From Diadophis punctatus similis (taxonomy: Eukaryota; Chordata; Lepidosauria; Squamata; Dipsadidae): DNA of 64,000 nucleotides. Under the pieces are notes generated by a model, which saw only the letters and a list, made by a program, of their open reading frames with translations, was not told the origin of the DNA and ran no database searches. Where the stretch lies: positions 226,623,434-226,687,433 of the forward strand of contig JALIGW010000001.1 in assembly GCA_023053685.1 (NCBI GenBank), written 5' to 3'. Positions 32,158-43,730 of this stretch are shown piece by piece (position 1 is the first letter of the stretch; every line of letters begins with the position of its first letter). Both the position numbers and the translations under genes were made by a program.

Positions 32158-32370
32158 CTATGAATATCGTAGACTTAAAATCATTCCCAGTATATTTCAG
32201 TTCAGTATTATAGGCATTTTAGATCCGCTGAAGTATCTGAATTAAATTATTTAATCAAAAGATGCTTCAGCTGAATACACAGACATTTTTAGACAATTCA
32301 GATTGCTCATGCAATGATTAAAATGAGTGGCAGTTATGTGATGCAGAACGTTAATATCCCTATTAGCCTA

Positions 32371-32931
32371 TGTTGGAAGGAATATCCTTCTAGGTTCAGT
32401 TCCAAGTGGGGAAAAAGACACTGGATTCATGGAAGTTGCTTGGAAAGAAGGTTTAATGGAGGACAGGAACACATGGCATGAACTCCTGAACAGAAAAAGT
32501 GGATGATCACATGCTTCCAGATGTTGGGTGAAGAGAAAAGAAAGGAAAAGATGCTGAGTCCCTTGGTTTTATGACCTCTGTTGAACCCCACCTCTTAGTT
32601 TCCTGTTCCTGTGTATGTAATGCACTCTGATTGGTGGTCAGACACCCCCTAGGGGTGGGGGTCTTAGCTAGTCTTTTAGGGTGTCTCCCAAGCTTGTTTG
32701 AGTGCTGGTAATTTTCCAGGTGCCATGTGGTAGGGGGTAATCCTATCATGTCCTAAGGGTGAAGGTCTTAATCCCATCACCCTGGAGCTGAAGGGGGGGG
32801 CAGGGAGCTGCAGGAAGCTGCTTTGTATTTAAAACACGCTTCCCCTCATCCAGGGAAATATATTCTTCCTTTTCAATATTTCCTAGGATATTTCATTTTT
32901 CTAGGAGAGGGGTGGGTGCTAACTTCCTTCA
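32371..32931 (-). mobile_element. Solo LTR, same family (copy 3)
   Basis: TGTTGGAAGGAATATCC to GTGCTAACTTCCTTCA with exact CCTA duplications (32367-32370, 32932-32935). It lies about 210 bp from copy 2 in the same orientation. The two have different target duplications, so they are independent insertions and not the two LTRs of one provirus. Confidence 0.9.
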
Positions 32932-33086
32932 CCTACAAGTTGAAAACAACAACAACAAAACAAATAAAACTGTTTGAGACATACTTCCATCTCAAATCTT
33001 CAAGTATTTAATGCTGGAAATATAGAAGATTCTTGACTGAAGAAAGGAACCAAGCTCCTACTATACAGTAATGTGTGGGAGGTAGG

Positions 33087-33092
<6 letters not shown>

Positions 33093-33183
<91 letters not shown>

Positions 33184-33200
33184 TCCCTCTCCCTCTCCCT

Positions 33201-33236
<36 letters not shown>
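33093..33236. repeat. (CT)n microsatellite with CTCTCC interruption
   Basis: About 140 bases of CT repeats with a CTCTCC hexamer block near 33180-33211. Glu/Arg repeat frames across it are artefacts. Confidence 0.97.
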
Positions 33237-33805
33237 GTATCCATAATATTTCATCATTTGGATTCCATAAAAATACAATTCTAAAAACATCCCAAAGTCA
33301 AGTTAAAACCCATCTTATCAGCTGTAATTTAAATGAGGAAAAACACATGTTTTGTCATTTCCATAAAAAGCCCTACTTAATAAGAGTTTTTTTTGAAATA
33401 CCTTTATTGACACAGGTACCTATAGCAATCTAGATTCAATATTTATTTTTACATTTATTTTTCCCATGAATTAATTTTCCCATAAATTCCCATAACAATA
33501 ATTCCCATTATAAATATTAATCTGAGATGGATAGATTGAAATGTTTATGTCTACAAATGAAGAAACATTTTTGGGGATTATTATTTCTTAAAAAATCCTA
33601 AATTCATAAATAGAAGTCTGAGCATAAATATATTTTGATATAGACAATGAATGCTAAAAAGTACTCTATAACAACTTTTTAATTAATATCATTTTTATTG
33701 TGCCTATTTACATGTTAATTGTAGGATTCTATGTGTAAGCAGCTGTCTGGTTGTTCAGTTTAGTTTTGCTGTATTATAACTAAGTGTTAGATCTTCCACA
33801 TTTTA
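33237..33805. other. AT-rich stretch without a recognised gene
   Basis: No coding or named repeat feature recognised. Confidence 0.55.
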
Positions 33806-33808
33806 AAG

Positions 33809-33871
33809 TAGAATAGAATAGAATAGAATAGAATAGAATAGAATAGAATAGAATAGAATAGAATAGAATAG
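33809..33871. repeat. (GAATA)n microsatellite at a CR1 3' terminus
   Basis: About 12 perfect units at the end of the CR1 copy. Confidence 0.95.
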
Positions 33872-33970
33872 AATAGAATAGTATAACAGAGTTGGAAGGG
33901 ACCTTGGAGGTCTTCTAGTCCAACCCCTACTTAGGCAGGAAACCCTACACCACTTCAGACAAATGGTTAT

Positions 33971-34338
33971 CAGGGGCGGGTTGCTTGCTTACCGATACTG
34001 GTGCACTGCGTGCGCATCTCCACGTTTCATGTGCTCACGCACTCACTATGCGTGCGCACCCTCTTGCGTTATTTTGGTGAGATTTTGCTTCTGCGCATGC
34101 ACGGAAGCAAAATCTCACTGAAATCTTGCAAGGGGACACACACACACGCGCGATTTCGACGAGATTTTGCTTCCGCGCATGCACAGAAGCAAAAAAGCCA
34201 AAAAATTCTTTTAAAAAGATGGCGACGCGTGCGACTGTCCGGTGAAGACGGTACCAGAGCAGTCGCGCGCAAATTGAGTAATCGGCGGGTCCCTACTGGA
34301 GCTGCGCACTGGACCGCACCGGTAGGAACTCACCCTTG
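33971..34338 (+). mobile_element. GC-rich hAT-type element, NRF1-motif family (copy 4)
   Basis: CAGGGGCGGGTTGC to GGTAGGAACTCACCCTTG, with exact ATGGTTAT duplications (33963-33970, 34339-34346). It has GATTTTGCTTCTGCGCATGC followed by ACGGAAGCAAAATC palindromic blocks and a one-base variant of the NRF1 motif. Inserted into the CR1 3' end. Confidence 0.93.
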
Positions 34339-34577
34339 ATGGTTATCCAACATCCAACATTTTGTAAAAGGCAGAATAGTACTCAAGAAAGGAAGGAAGG
34401 CAAAGTTAAAAGCAAAACAACACAAAAACATCAGTATCTATAATTTCAAAAGTTTTGCACACTTGAACGTATGTGTGCACAGAGGAGTCTATGTGGAATA
34501 ATAATTTGCATGTGTCTATGCATATTACCGGTAATTGTTAATTTAGTTATCTTAATATATATCTATGATTTTGTTGG

Positions 34578-35080
34578 TGTGATGGCAAAATGAAATTTGC
34601 AAAATTTCCCCCCTTCCTGCCCCTCCCCCCCTTTTCAGCTTCTTTTCCCATTTCCCTCAGCTCCTCCACCACTTGCAGACAGACTGGACCAGCCCTTGAT
34701 CACTGTATAATAACCCAATCATGGCTGTGTTTCTGTTACCAAAATAGCCTTTCAATCCTAAAAGCTCATCAAGGAAGCAGAAGGTGAGAAACTGCAGACA
34801 TTCCACCCTTTTAACAATGGAATTCTTAGCAGCTTTGCTTTACAATAGAAAAAAGAATCCCAAACATTTCCTTTGCTTAAACATTTGTCTCAATTGCTCA
34901 AAATGTGTCCATGAATCAGCTCCTTCAAATTTCCCACCCCTCAACCCTAAAGCATATAAAAATCTCTCTTTTTATTGTTCGGGGTCCTTCTTTCTTGCAA
35001 AGCGGGCACCCAATGAATAAACTTTGGCCATTTTCTCCTCGGGGTTGGGCTTCTTTCTTTGGCGAAAATGTGACACCACA
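34578..35080 (+). mobile_element. Putative degraded LTR
   Basis: The segment can be bounded TGTGATGGCAAAATG to GTGACACCACA. It has a TATA box AGCATATAAAAATC (about 34951-34964) and AATAAA at 35016-35021, about 60 bases apart. CTCGGGGTTGGGCTTC follows, in the place of U5. No matching target duplication, so boundaries are tentative. Confidence 0.45.
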
Positions 35081-35734
35081 GGTTAACCAATTCATGCAGC
35101 ACCCTCAAAATGTAACTGGTTTGTGGCTCAGCATACTGATCCCAGCTACATTAGGTAGTTTATGATTCTGAGTATTGTGTAGCCAATGAATGTGACAGGG
35201 TTAAATGAACACTAGTTCAAATAAACCAACACATCTGTTGGGAATCAGTGAACAAAAAGTCAACTCCTTCTGGGTTCACTGATTCTTCTTTGCAGTTCAT
35301 TTTTCTGTCCACTTTGCCTCATGCTGGATTTGTTTTTCCGTGAATATTCTGGGGGGAAATTGTGGGGCAAAGGGACAACCCAATTTCTTGCCTTTTGTTT
35401 GCCCCAATAATTAGTAGCATCTCTGAGGAAAACATGGGGTCATCTGGGGAACTTGTGCTCCTTTTGTAACTTTTACTTCTGCCATTAGAAACCCCAAAAA
35501 CTGGATAGTCCAAATATTTAATGCTAAGATTTGAAACTAAAAAGAAACAACAGGGTAAATTGCTGAATATGGCTGTGAAGAATCTGCCTACTGGAGGGAA
35601 GACCATGTGCAAAGAAATCAGTAGGCTGAAGAGATGCGAAAACCTCTGTAACCATTCCTTAAGATAGAAATAACAGAATAAGAGCCCTGGTCAGGATAAG
35701 ATTCTTCTGTGATGTGATTGAAACAAAGGCTGTA
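35081..35734. other. Stretch without a recognised gene
   Basis: A 97-codon reverse frame (35319-35612) has no recognisable domain and no start or splice support. Confidence 0.5.
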
Positions 35735-35872
35735 CAGGTAGTCATTGAGCCCAAAATTTCTGTTGACCATGGGGATGCTGCAAAATTGTAACTGTGAAAA
35801 ATGATCATAAGTCTCTTTATTCAGTGCTTTGAACAGTCACTAAATGAACTGTTGTAAATTGAGGATTACCTG
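35735..35872 (-). mobile_element. CAGGTAGTCCTC-type DNA element, internally deleted
   Basis: CAGGTAGTCATTGAGCCCAA and AATTGAGGATTACCTG are the inverted ends. Internal AAAATGATCATAAGTC and CAGTCACTAAATGAACTG match the family at 56948-57337. Confidence 0.8.
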
Positions 35873-36354
35873 CATTTTACTATGCCTTAGGGCTACTATT
35901 TGCTGGGCAGCGGCTAGATGGCAGCAAAGAGATACTGGAGCCTCTCTAAGCTATAGGGGTCATCCTGAATTTTGCATCCCAGATCTAGGATCTAGTCTCA
36001 CCTGAATCACAATCTAATCCGTCATATTTTAACCTACGGTAGTTTGTTTTCATTGTGTGGTATGAAAAAACATGGAGTTATGCGAGAAACCACTGTTGAC
36101 CAGTGATAAGTGTGGCACGAATCTTGTCCATGCAGTTGATGTTTCAGTAGATGGAATAAACCCATGTAATTGACTCAATTCAGTAAGCCATTATTAAATG
36201 AATCATGGTTGGCAGTATAGACGCCACAGTTTCAAAGGCTGCTTTTGACTTGCTGGTATAGAAGAACTTGAAGTCATTATATATTTTACCTCTTTCTTTC
36301 TTTATTTGGGTTCATCGTGTTTTTAACTTACCCTTTGTTTTGGTATCTTGGAAC
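35873..36354. other. Stretch without a recognised gene
   Basis: No gene or named repeat recognised. Confidence 0.5.
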
Positions 36355-36934
36355 TGTAGTAAGGAATATCCTTCTGGGTTCATTTCCAAGTGGGGAAAAA
36401 GACACTGGATTCATGGAAGTTGCTTGGAAAGAAGGTTTTAATATGGTGGACAGGAGCACATGGCATGAGCCCCTGTACAGAAAAGGTAGATCACATGTTT
36501 CCAGATGTGGGTGAAGAGAAAAAGGGCAGAAGAGATGCTGAGTTCCTTGTTTTATACTCTCTGTTGGGTCCCACCTCTTAGTTTCCTGTTCCTTGTGTAT
36601 ATAATGCAACTGATTGGTGGTCAGGCTCCCAGAAGGCCATGCAGTGGCAACTCTATAGGCTTTTGTCTGTCCCAGCTTTGGCTGAATGAAAGGGCCTTGG
36701 GCAAATCCTATTGTGGTTCTGTTATGCAGAAGACTTCCAGGCTAGGTGAGAGGAATGTGTGAGCTGGGCCCAGTCCTTAATGGCCCATTGGCAAAGGGTG
36801 GGGGTTTCTAAGAGGAGTCTTTTGTCTGCTTAAAAGCATGTTTCCAGAGATATTCTATAGAATATATTCTGCCTTTTAATATTTCCTAGGATTTTTCATT
36901 TTTCTAGGAGAGGGGTGGGTGCTAACTTCCTACA
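36355..36934 (-). mobile_element. Solo LTR, same family (copy 4)
   Basis: TGTAGTAAGGAATATCC to GTGCTAACTTCCTACA with exact GAAC duplications (36351-36354, 36935-36938). Internal GGTTCATTTCCAAGTGGGGA matches copies 2 and 3. Confidence 0.9.
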
Positions 36935-36938
36935 GAAC

Positions 36939-38682
36939 AATTTCTTGATATTGGTTCAGCCATAGAGATTTTAGGGATGGGATTGTTTGATAATACGTCT
37001 AAGACTGCCATAGAAAAGTCACAGGTGCTATTTTACTATGGTGTCTTATACAGTGTGTGTATACATGTGAATTTGCATTTAATAGCTCTGCTAATGCATC
37101 TCAGTAGAACTGAACCTCTAGACTTCAGCAGTGCAAAAAAAAAATATTCTGCCTGTATCTATAACACGCTCAGCCCACCATCATTTTAGGAGAAAGATGG
37201 TAGCTTGAAGGAAACCTAGCTATTCTCTCTGGGATGTATTTGTGATCTGGTTCAAATATCCTATCCTCTTAGTGAGGTGCTGGGAATCAAGCACTGGCAG
37301 AAGCTAATATATTGCTGTTGCTGCTATTAGATTTTTAATTAGGAATTTAATATGAGCAACTTAATTACTACTCGATCTGGCTGAGGGCCTGCAGCCATCC
37401 TCTCCCTCCGGCTGCAGTCCTGTCAGATTTCAAGTTTCAGAAACGGCAACAGCAGGCAGAGCCACGATTTGAATCAAAGCCACTGAAGACAGGCATTAAT
37501 GCTTCAAGAGGAGGCTCAATTGGTGGCAAGCTGCCCAGCTGTGCTTATTTAAATAATGCTGTGAAGTGGCCTTGCAGGGCGCTAGGCTCTGCTTGGCAAG
37601 AGCAAGAGCCAACTGGGGAGGATGAGATGGAAACTGAGATCTCAACCACTTGTGGCACTTCTCACAGGAGTTAAGGGTTGACGTCGGCGGGCAAGGCCAA
37701 ATTCCACTGTAACCAACTCCAGGTCTTGTTGCCAAATTAACATTCTGTTTGCATTCCATCTGGATTTGGTTAGCATTCTCTCCTTCCCAATGTTATTGGG
37801 CAACACAAAGCCAAGGTCTGTTTATACTTCAGAACTTGGCACTCAAATCATGTCTCAAATACCTGGAATCCAGTAAAAAGTCCTGAGTGTCAGCAACATG
37901 CTAAGGTTGTGTAACCTTTTCCAGACTTTTGCCTTGCCAATAATATTGGCATTATTCTTCTGTGGATGGAATCCATAAAGACCGTATCTCGAATCAGGAA
38001 CTGGGTTCATACAACACATTGAACTAGAAATAAGCTAACTATATGTTAGCCAAGCATGTTAGGAAAACTGAGTCCATGGAATTAGTTTGTAGCTCAATAT
38101 ACCATACTTCACCTGTTTTTAAGGCTGACCTATGGTGTAAGATCTGGACTTCCAGATGATGGGCAGCAAAAAGATGCAGAAATTTTTGATTCCAGCAGTT
38201 GTGCAGAGTTTTGCAATCCAGGCCTAATAACCTGAGGCCTGTCTACTAGCAGAAGTGAATTTAGGAGCGTTCAAAACTCCCAGGATATTTTTAAAACTCT
38301 ATCCTGCCTGCCACAATGGTCCATAAGTATAAAATAAGCATATTTAACATGAGTTATGAATACAGGAAAATGCTGTGCAAGCACAAAAATGGATCACTGA
38401 GTCAACGAGATAGCCAAGAATCAGATGTTAATTTTTCTAAATCCTGTGAATTCAAGATGGTTTTTCCTAGTTTTCAAAAAACAAAGACAGGTACAGGTGT
38501 TTGCTGAGAAAAGGTTCTGAAGTTTGGGTGGTTCATACGAGGAGATTTTGTCTTATTGGTCCATCTACCGTAGCATAGAAGACCCTATTTGCATTTGCTT
38601 AGGTTTGCATGATATCTGTATCTATAGTTGCTTAGTTATAGAAGTAATCCAGTACTCTGACTCCATTGAACCTTAAGCCATC
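36939..38682. other. Unique-looking stretch; possible conserved non-coding DNA
   Basis: The interval 37320-37520 contains homeodomain-like TAATTA/TTAATTAC cores, CAATTGG and a composition without repeat signatures, unlike its surroundings. Conservation cannot be judged from one sequence. No gene was recognised. Confidence 0.4.
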
Positions 38683-38690
38683 TCATAGGC

Positions 38691-39166
38691 CAGTGATGGC
38701 GAACCTTTGGCACGCGTGCCACAGGTGGCACGTGGAGCCATATCTGCCGGCACGCGAGCCACAGGTGGCACGCGGAGCCATATCTGCCGGCACGCGAGCC
38801 GTTGCCTAGCTCAGCTCCAGCACGCATGTGCATGCCGGCCAGCTGATTTTTGGCTCGCACAGACGCTCTGGGAGGGCGTTTTCGGCTTCCAGAGAGCCTC
38901 CGGGGGACGGGGGAGGCCATTTTTTGCCCTCCCCAGGCTCCAGGGAAGCCTCTGGAGCCTGGGGAGGATGAAAAATGGGCCTACCGGGTCCACCATAAGT
39001 TGGGAAATGGGCCATTTCCTGCCTCCATAAGGCCTCCGGGGGGGGCGGGGGAGGTCATTTTCACCCTCCCCAGGCATTGAATTACGGGTGTGGGCACTCG
39101 CGCATGTGCGATAGCACGCGCACATGCACTTTCGGCACCCGAGGAAAAAAAGGTTCGCCATCACTG
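38691..39166. mobile_element. Non-autonomous hAT-type element (CAGTGATGGCGAACCT family)
   Basis: CAGTGATGGCGAACCTTTGG to AGGTTCGCCATCACTG with exact TCATAGGC duplications (38683-38690, 39167-39174). It has an internal tandem duplication of a GGCACGCGAGCC...AGCCATATCTGCC unit near 38721-38800. Long frames of up to 166 codons here are spurious. Confidence 0.93.
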
Positions 39167-39174
39167 TCATAGGC

Positions 39175-40144
39175 TGACAGTAGTATATGAACACAGACAC
39201 TACACCAAGAAGGAAAAACTTCCTTTCTAGAGCTTTGATGTTGGTGAAAGCCAGGTGATCTGATATGCAAAAATTCTGATACAACTTTCTCACCAACAGG
39301 GCGGGAGGCAACTTTTACCAACTCTCTCCTGAACAATAGGAGGAAATATGCCGCAGAAGAGCACATTTATTGACATTACCTCCCATGTCCACAAGGGGGA
39401 GACTCCGTAGAGAGGGAGTCCTTCCATTTGCCTTGCGCTACAGGTGTCCCTAGGAAAGGATGGGAAGGAAGGGTTGGAAACGATGTATGTGTCATGATGT
39501 AAATGATACAACTTACGTTTTTGCACCAGACAGCATAATAACTGCCAGGTTTCCACCAGGAGCTAACCATGTAATATTACAGTACTTGCCCCAGGCAAAG
39601 TTGCACCACACCAGCAATAACAAAGTATAACGGACAGAAATAATAAGAAACAGGTTGTGTCAATCAGGCTTTGAAACAGTGGGAAAGAATCAAAGAAGGA
39701 GGTATATAACTAAAAAAGAAGGTACTGTAGGTGGGGAATGCAGTCAAGTCCTTTCCAACAGTCTCACCTTACTGTTGGCTGCCTTTTCTGCAGGAGAAAA
39801 ATGCAAATGTTTACAGAGCAAAGTACTGTATATTTTACCCTATTCCATTCTAGTCATCGTTCCTGCATAGTAAACCTCCCTGATTCATTGCACAGCTATC
39901 AATACCATTTGTACAACATGCAAATCCATCCTTTTCCTCAGAAAGTTCTAATTATGATCACGGAGGTCCTGGGCATCTGGAGACTTTGCAAAGCATCATC
40001 TGATTTTGGGGTGAAGATCTACAAGTGGAACCATCACACAGAAGTACTTACCCATTCAACTTTAGTCAAACAAAAATAGGGTTTGAAAGAAATTGTTATA
40101 GATTTATCCAGGATTTGGCAGAATATGAAAGCAACAAAACTTAA
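39175..40144. other. Stretch without a recognised gene
   Basis: No domain-bearing frame. The 113-codon frame at 39738-40079 lacks support. Confidence 0.5.
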
Positions 40145-40498
40145 TCTATATATATAAAAGCCAAATACCACTCATGCATCATCACAAAATCTCCAGAACC
40201 GTAAAGCCTACATACTTGAAACTTGGCATGTATGTTCCTCTTGGCTTCTAGGTGCTCGCTAAAAAAGGATTTTTTGAAATGACCATCAGATCATTAGTTA
40301 TTTCTTATATTATTATTAACATGCTCTGATGCTAAGGAGTTAGACGTTCTACTCCCCCTCCCCACCTGAAAAGAACTCTGTTCCAACTGCCAGTGGGCAT
40401 GGCCAGTGAGTGACTCATCTGGCCTGTGGGAGTTTAGACATTCTACTCCATGCTAAGGAGTTCAGTTTTGTAGCGAAGCACGGATATCCAGCTACTAG
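40145..40498 (+). mobile_element. Helitron-like non-autonomous element
   Basis: It begins TCTATATATATAAAAGCC after an A and ends GATATCCAGCTACTAG before a T. That fits Helitron rules: 5' TC, 3' CTAG, insertion between A and T, no target duplication, no terminal inverted repeats. GAAGCACGGATATCC near the end contains the palindrome GGATATCC. No Rep/helicase coding sequence. Confidence 0.6.
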
Positions 40499-41165
40499 TA
40501 ATGAATAAATGTTAATGGATCCTATTTTCTCTCTATGACTCGTGCAGTGAACACTGAAACTATGATTACCGTGATGTAGTAAAAATGTATTTTATATTTT
40601 TTCTAATGTTATTCAGTAACTAGTAGCACTGAATCTGGAGATTATACATCAAGTCCTCTACTAAATCAATGTTGCAGTTGCTGAAATGAAATGGACATTG
40701 GAAGAAGTTGAAAAATCAGTTCCTGTTCCAATTTCACATTAGAGAAGCTTAGGTTGTACTTGGCATTCAATCCTGGGGAGCACATTTCAATATGACTCAT
40801 TAGATCACTTGCCACAGGCTTCTACTCTCTGAAATACTATGGTTTTGCTTTGTTTCATATTTATTAGCTTTATAACCCAATGCTCCTCCTGGTGTACATG
40901 ATATATGTTCTCTTCCCAATTTTCCACAATAACCCTGTGAGATAGGTTAGGTTGAGAAAGGAAGAAAGGAATTGGCTCCAAGTTGTTTCTGTGACTGAGG
41001 CTAGGCTTCCAGTTCTATTCCAAATATACTATTGGCAGTTTAAGAGAGAGAGAGAACCAAAAGTCTGGAAGTGCAACCAGTATACGGGCATTCATAAGAA
41101 GACAGAAGTGGTCTCGGGAGTGAGAATAGTTTGAGGGAGTTTCAGCTTTGAAGTCTAGTGTATTA
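40499..41165. other. Stretch without a recognised gene
   Basis: Near 40928-40980, AATAACCCTGTGAGATAGGT and GGCTCCAAGTTG resemble an old MIR/L2-like core fragment. Otherwise unassigned. Confidence 0.4.
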
Positions 41166-42030
41166 GACTCATACTCTGCCATTGTGAGAAAGGACTATGG
41201 AAGGATATACAGTATATATAAGCGTAGTAATAAAAGTCAAGAACCATAATGAAAAAGTGGGACTAAAATTAAATGTAAAGAAGATCAAACTAATGATAAC
41301 AGGTAGAACAACCAGATCTAGAATTGACAATGTAGGTAAAGGAACAAGCAGTCAAGAAATAAGCCTCATACTAGTTCTTGGTAGAGCAGCCATAAAGACC
41401 TTGGAAAAGATATTCAAATGCTGTGATGTGTCTATACTTACAAATGTCAGAATCGTGCAACCCATTGTATTCCCAGTGACACCATGGAAGTGAAAGTCAG
41501 ACTTTAAAGAAGCAAGATAGGAAAAGCCTTTGAACTTTGTCCTAGAGCAGGGGTCGGCAACCTTAAACACTCAAAGAGCCATTTGGACCCGTTTCCCACA
41601 GAAAACAAAACACCGGGAGCAACAAAACCCTTCCCGTGCCTGACTATTTCCTGAGCGGCCACAGAACTAGCATTTGTAGTTGAATTAAATGTTCTGTTTT
41701 CTTCTGAAACTTTTATTTTCTTGGATTTATCCATGGTTGGCCTACTGGGGGCCGAAAAGGTGAATAAATCGCGTGCCAGCGGGTATCACACATTGGCGGT
41801 TGTCACGCATATTTTGTGCAACAGGGAGTCGCAGCAGAGGAATGAAAGAGCCACATGCGGCTCCAGAGCCGCCGGCTGCTGACCCATGTGCTAGAGGAAA
41901 CTCCTGAGACTACCATGGAAAACCAAGAAAACATTCAATTGGATCATTGAAGAAATCAGAATTCTCACTGAAAGTACAAATGACCAGGCTAAAATTATCC
42001 TGTCTGGACACATGATTTTGCAAACTCCCC
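41166..42030 (+). mobile_element. Degenerate Bov-B/RTE LINE reverse-transcriptase region, split by a hAT element
   Basis: Conceptual reading gives NEKVGLKLNVKKIKLMITG (compare the Bov-B SEKAGLKLNIKKTKIM motif), then GRAAIKTLEKIFKCCDVSIL and TNVRIVQPIVFPV (compare TKVRLVKAMVFPV), with stops and frameshifts. Downstream of the hAT insertion the sequence resumes with Bov-B-like ACCATGGAAAACCAAGAAAA. It is long dead. Confidence 0.75.
41548..41888. mobile_element. Non-autonomous hAT-type element (CAGGGGTCGGCAACCTTAAA family)
   Basis: CAGGGGTCGGCAACCTTAAA to GGCTGCTGACCCATG, flanked by TCCTAGAG and TGCTAGAG (7/8). Subterminal CACTCAAAGAGCCATTTGGA matches, in reverse, the element at 52647-53152. Confidence 0.9.
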
Positions 42031-42539
42031 TTTGCATGGTTCTGTTTGTACCTTGTCATGAATGTGGTGAGCTACCAACATTAACAAGAGCATGTAAAAC
42101 AAAACAAAATAATTTAAGGCAGCTTTTGGACAACTTTGTATATGTTGACAGAAGGGTGGACCTAGAAAGGACCAATTTACATATTAATGTGGTAGAGCTG
42201 TAAATCATTATTTTTAAAAAGTGTAGAATTCCAACATTCATAACTGGGAGAAATAGATGACCTCAATTATGCATCCAGATAGGCAAGAGAGGACAATGTG
42301 TTCTTTCTACGCACTTGTTAGAAAAAGATCTAAAGAGCTGAAAGCTAGATTGCCCACTTCTTTTTTCAGACTAACATTGTGACCAGAGATAGACAACAGG
42401 GCTATCTTTTTTAGATATATACAACCATAATTGAGACTCCAGGTGATTGCAGAAAGACAATGCATCATTACTATTAATGGGACTTTCTAGTGTAAAGATA
42501 CCACTTTTTTGTTCTTTCTTTTGAAGGAGGTATATACTC
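42031..42539. other. Stretch without a recognised gene
   Basis: No supported feature. Confidence 0.5.
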
Positions 42540-42741
42540 CAGGGGTGAAATTCAAATTTTTTCCCTACCGGTTCTGTGGACGTGGCTTGGTGGGCATGGC
42601 AGGGGAAGGATACTGCAAAATCTCCATTCCCACCCCACTCTGGGGCCAGCCAGAGGTGGTGTTTGACGGTTCTCCGAACTACTCAAAATTTCCGCTACCG
42701 GTTCTCTAGAACCTGTCAGAACCTGCTGAATTTCACCCCTG
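42540..42741 (+). mobile_element. Non-autonomous DNA element (CAGGGGTGAAATTCA family)
   Basis: CAGGGGTGAAATTC to GAATTTCACCCCTG are the inverted ends. Flanks ATATACTC and ATGTACTC form a 7/8 8-bp duplication. It has internal TACCGGTTCTGTGGACGTGG and CTACCGGTTCTCTAGAACC. It is a compact intact counterpart of 14490-15058. Confidence 0.9.
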
Positions 42742-43252
42742 ATGTACTCTAATGAGTGATCCATTGGAGTTGAATATATTCAGAACTTTTTGTCAACCTA
42801 TTCAAATTCACATCTTGCTTCAATCTGGTATTTTGTGCAATCTCCTTACAGTTATTTTAACTTTCATAGATTTTTATTCCGTAAAGTCTTACTTTTATTC
42901 TTGTGTCAGGTCTTTCATTGGAGCTTAGCACAGTATTGCTCCAGTGGCTTAACTTAACACCTTGGTTAACATAATAAAAAGATGTTGGCAGCAGCTTGAA
43001 TTTGGATAGGTTACAGATGTTAACCCTTTGGCTGCTAGCTGCAGTCCCAGCACCTCAGAGAAGTAACATAGCCACAACCTTGCATACAATTGCCCTTTCT
43101 GCCACTTGGGAGTATTCCCAAAGTATGGTTAAAATTAATCAAGATGGCAGCTACAATGCCAGAAAAAACAAGCAGAGCTTTGATGGTGCTGATATGGCTG
43201 CCATCTTGACTTTTTTTGACCATAATTGGTAGGGGCACCTCTGCATACAGAT
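42742..43252. other. Stretch without a recognised gene
   Basis: No gene or named repeat recognised. Confidence 0.5.
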
Positions 43253-43286
43253 TACAGATTACAGATTAGTAGAGTTGGAAGGGACC

Positions 43287-43730
43287 TTATAGGTCATCTA
43301 GTCCAACCCCCTGCTCAAGCAGGAGTCCCCACACCATTTCGGACAAATGGCAGTCCAATCTCTCTTTGAAAGTCTCAAGTGTTGGAACTCTCACAACCTC
43401 CGCAGGCAAGCTGTTCCACTGGTTGATCGCTCTCACCGTCAGAAAGTTTCTCCTTATTTCCAGGTTGAATCTCTCCTTGGTCAGCTTCCATCCATTATTC
43501 CTTGTCTGGCCTTCTGGTGCCTTGGAGAACAGCCTGACCCCCTTCTCTCTGTGGCATCCTCTCAAGTATTGGAACACTTTTATCATGTCACCCCTGGTCC
43601 TTCTCTGCGCCAGACTGGCCATGGCCAGTTCCTGCAATCGCTCTTCATATGTTAAAGTTTCCAGTCCCCTAATCATCCTGGTTGCTCTCCTCTGCACTTT
43701 CTCTAGAGCAGTGTTTCCCAACCTTGGCAA
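43287..43730 (-). pseudogene. CR1 reverse-transcriptase C-terminal fragment
   Basis: The frame reads EKVQRRATRMIRGLETLTYE, ERLQELAMASLAQRRTRGDM, then QYLRGCHREKGVRLF, and later NSLPAEVVRVPTLETFKERL before its stop. This is the standard CR1 tail after the RT domain (LVQRRATKMI...RLR.GDMI...). About 127 codons are undamaged. The first residues before EKVQ come from the MITE, so the ATG is not native. Polymerase catalytic motifs lie upstream and are absent. Confidence 0.9.

Larger units (their letters stand above)
33806..34366 (-). mobile_element. CR1 LINE 3' end with (AATAG)n tail, split by a hAT element
   Basis: Read in reverse it is GGATGTTGGATAACCAT, then the hAT insertion, then ATTTGTCTGAAGTGG, GGTTGGACTAGAAGACCTCC and CCTTCCAACTCTGTTATACT, running into the pentanucleotide array at 33809-33871. 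This CR1 family differs from the one at 125, 22705 and 60805 but carries the same tail unit. Confidence 0.85.

Noticed and set aside
31562..32931. A provirus bounded by two LTRs (copies 2 and 3)
   Set aside because: Each LTR has its own distinct 4-bp duplication and the gap is only about 210 bp of unrelated DNA, so they are separate solo LTRs.
33000..33290. Arg/Glu repeat frames
   Set aside because: They translate the (CT)n microsatellite.
43287..43730. Host gene encoding a 147-residue protein
   Set aside because: It is the CR1 reverse-transcriptase tail, and its apparent start comes from an inserted MITE.
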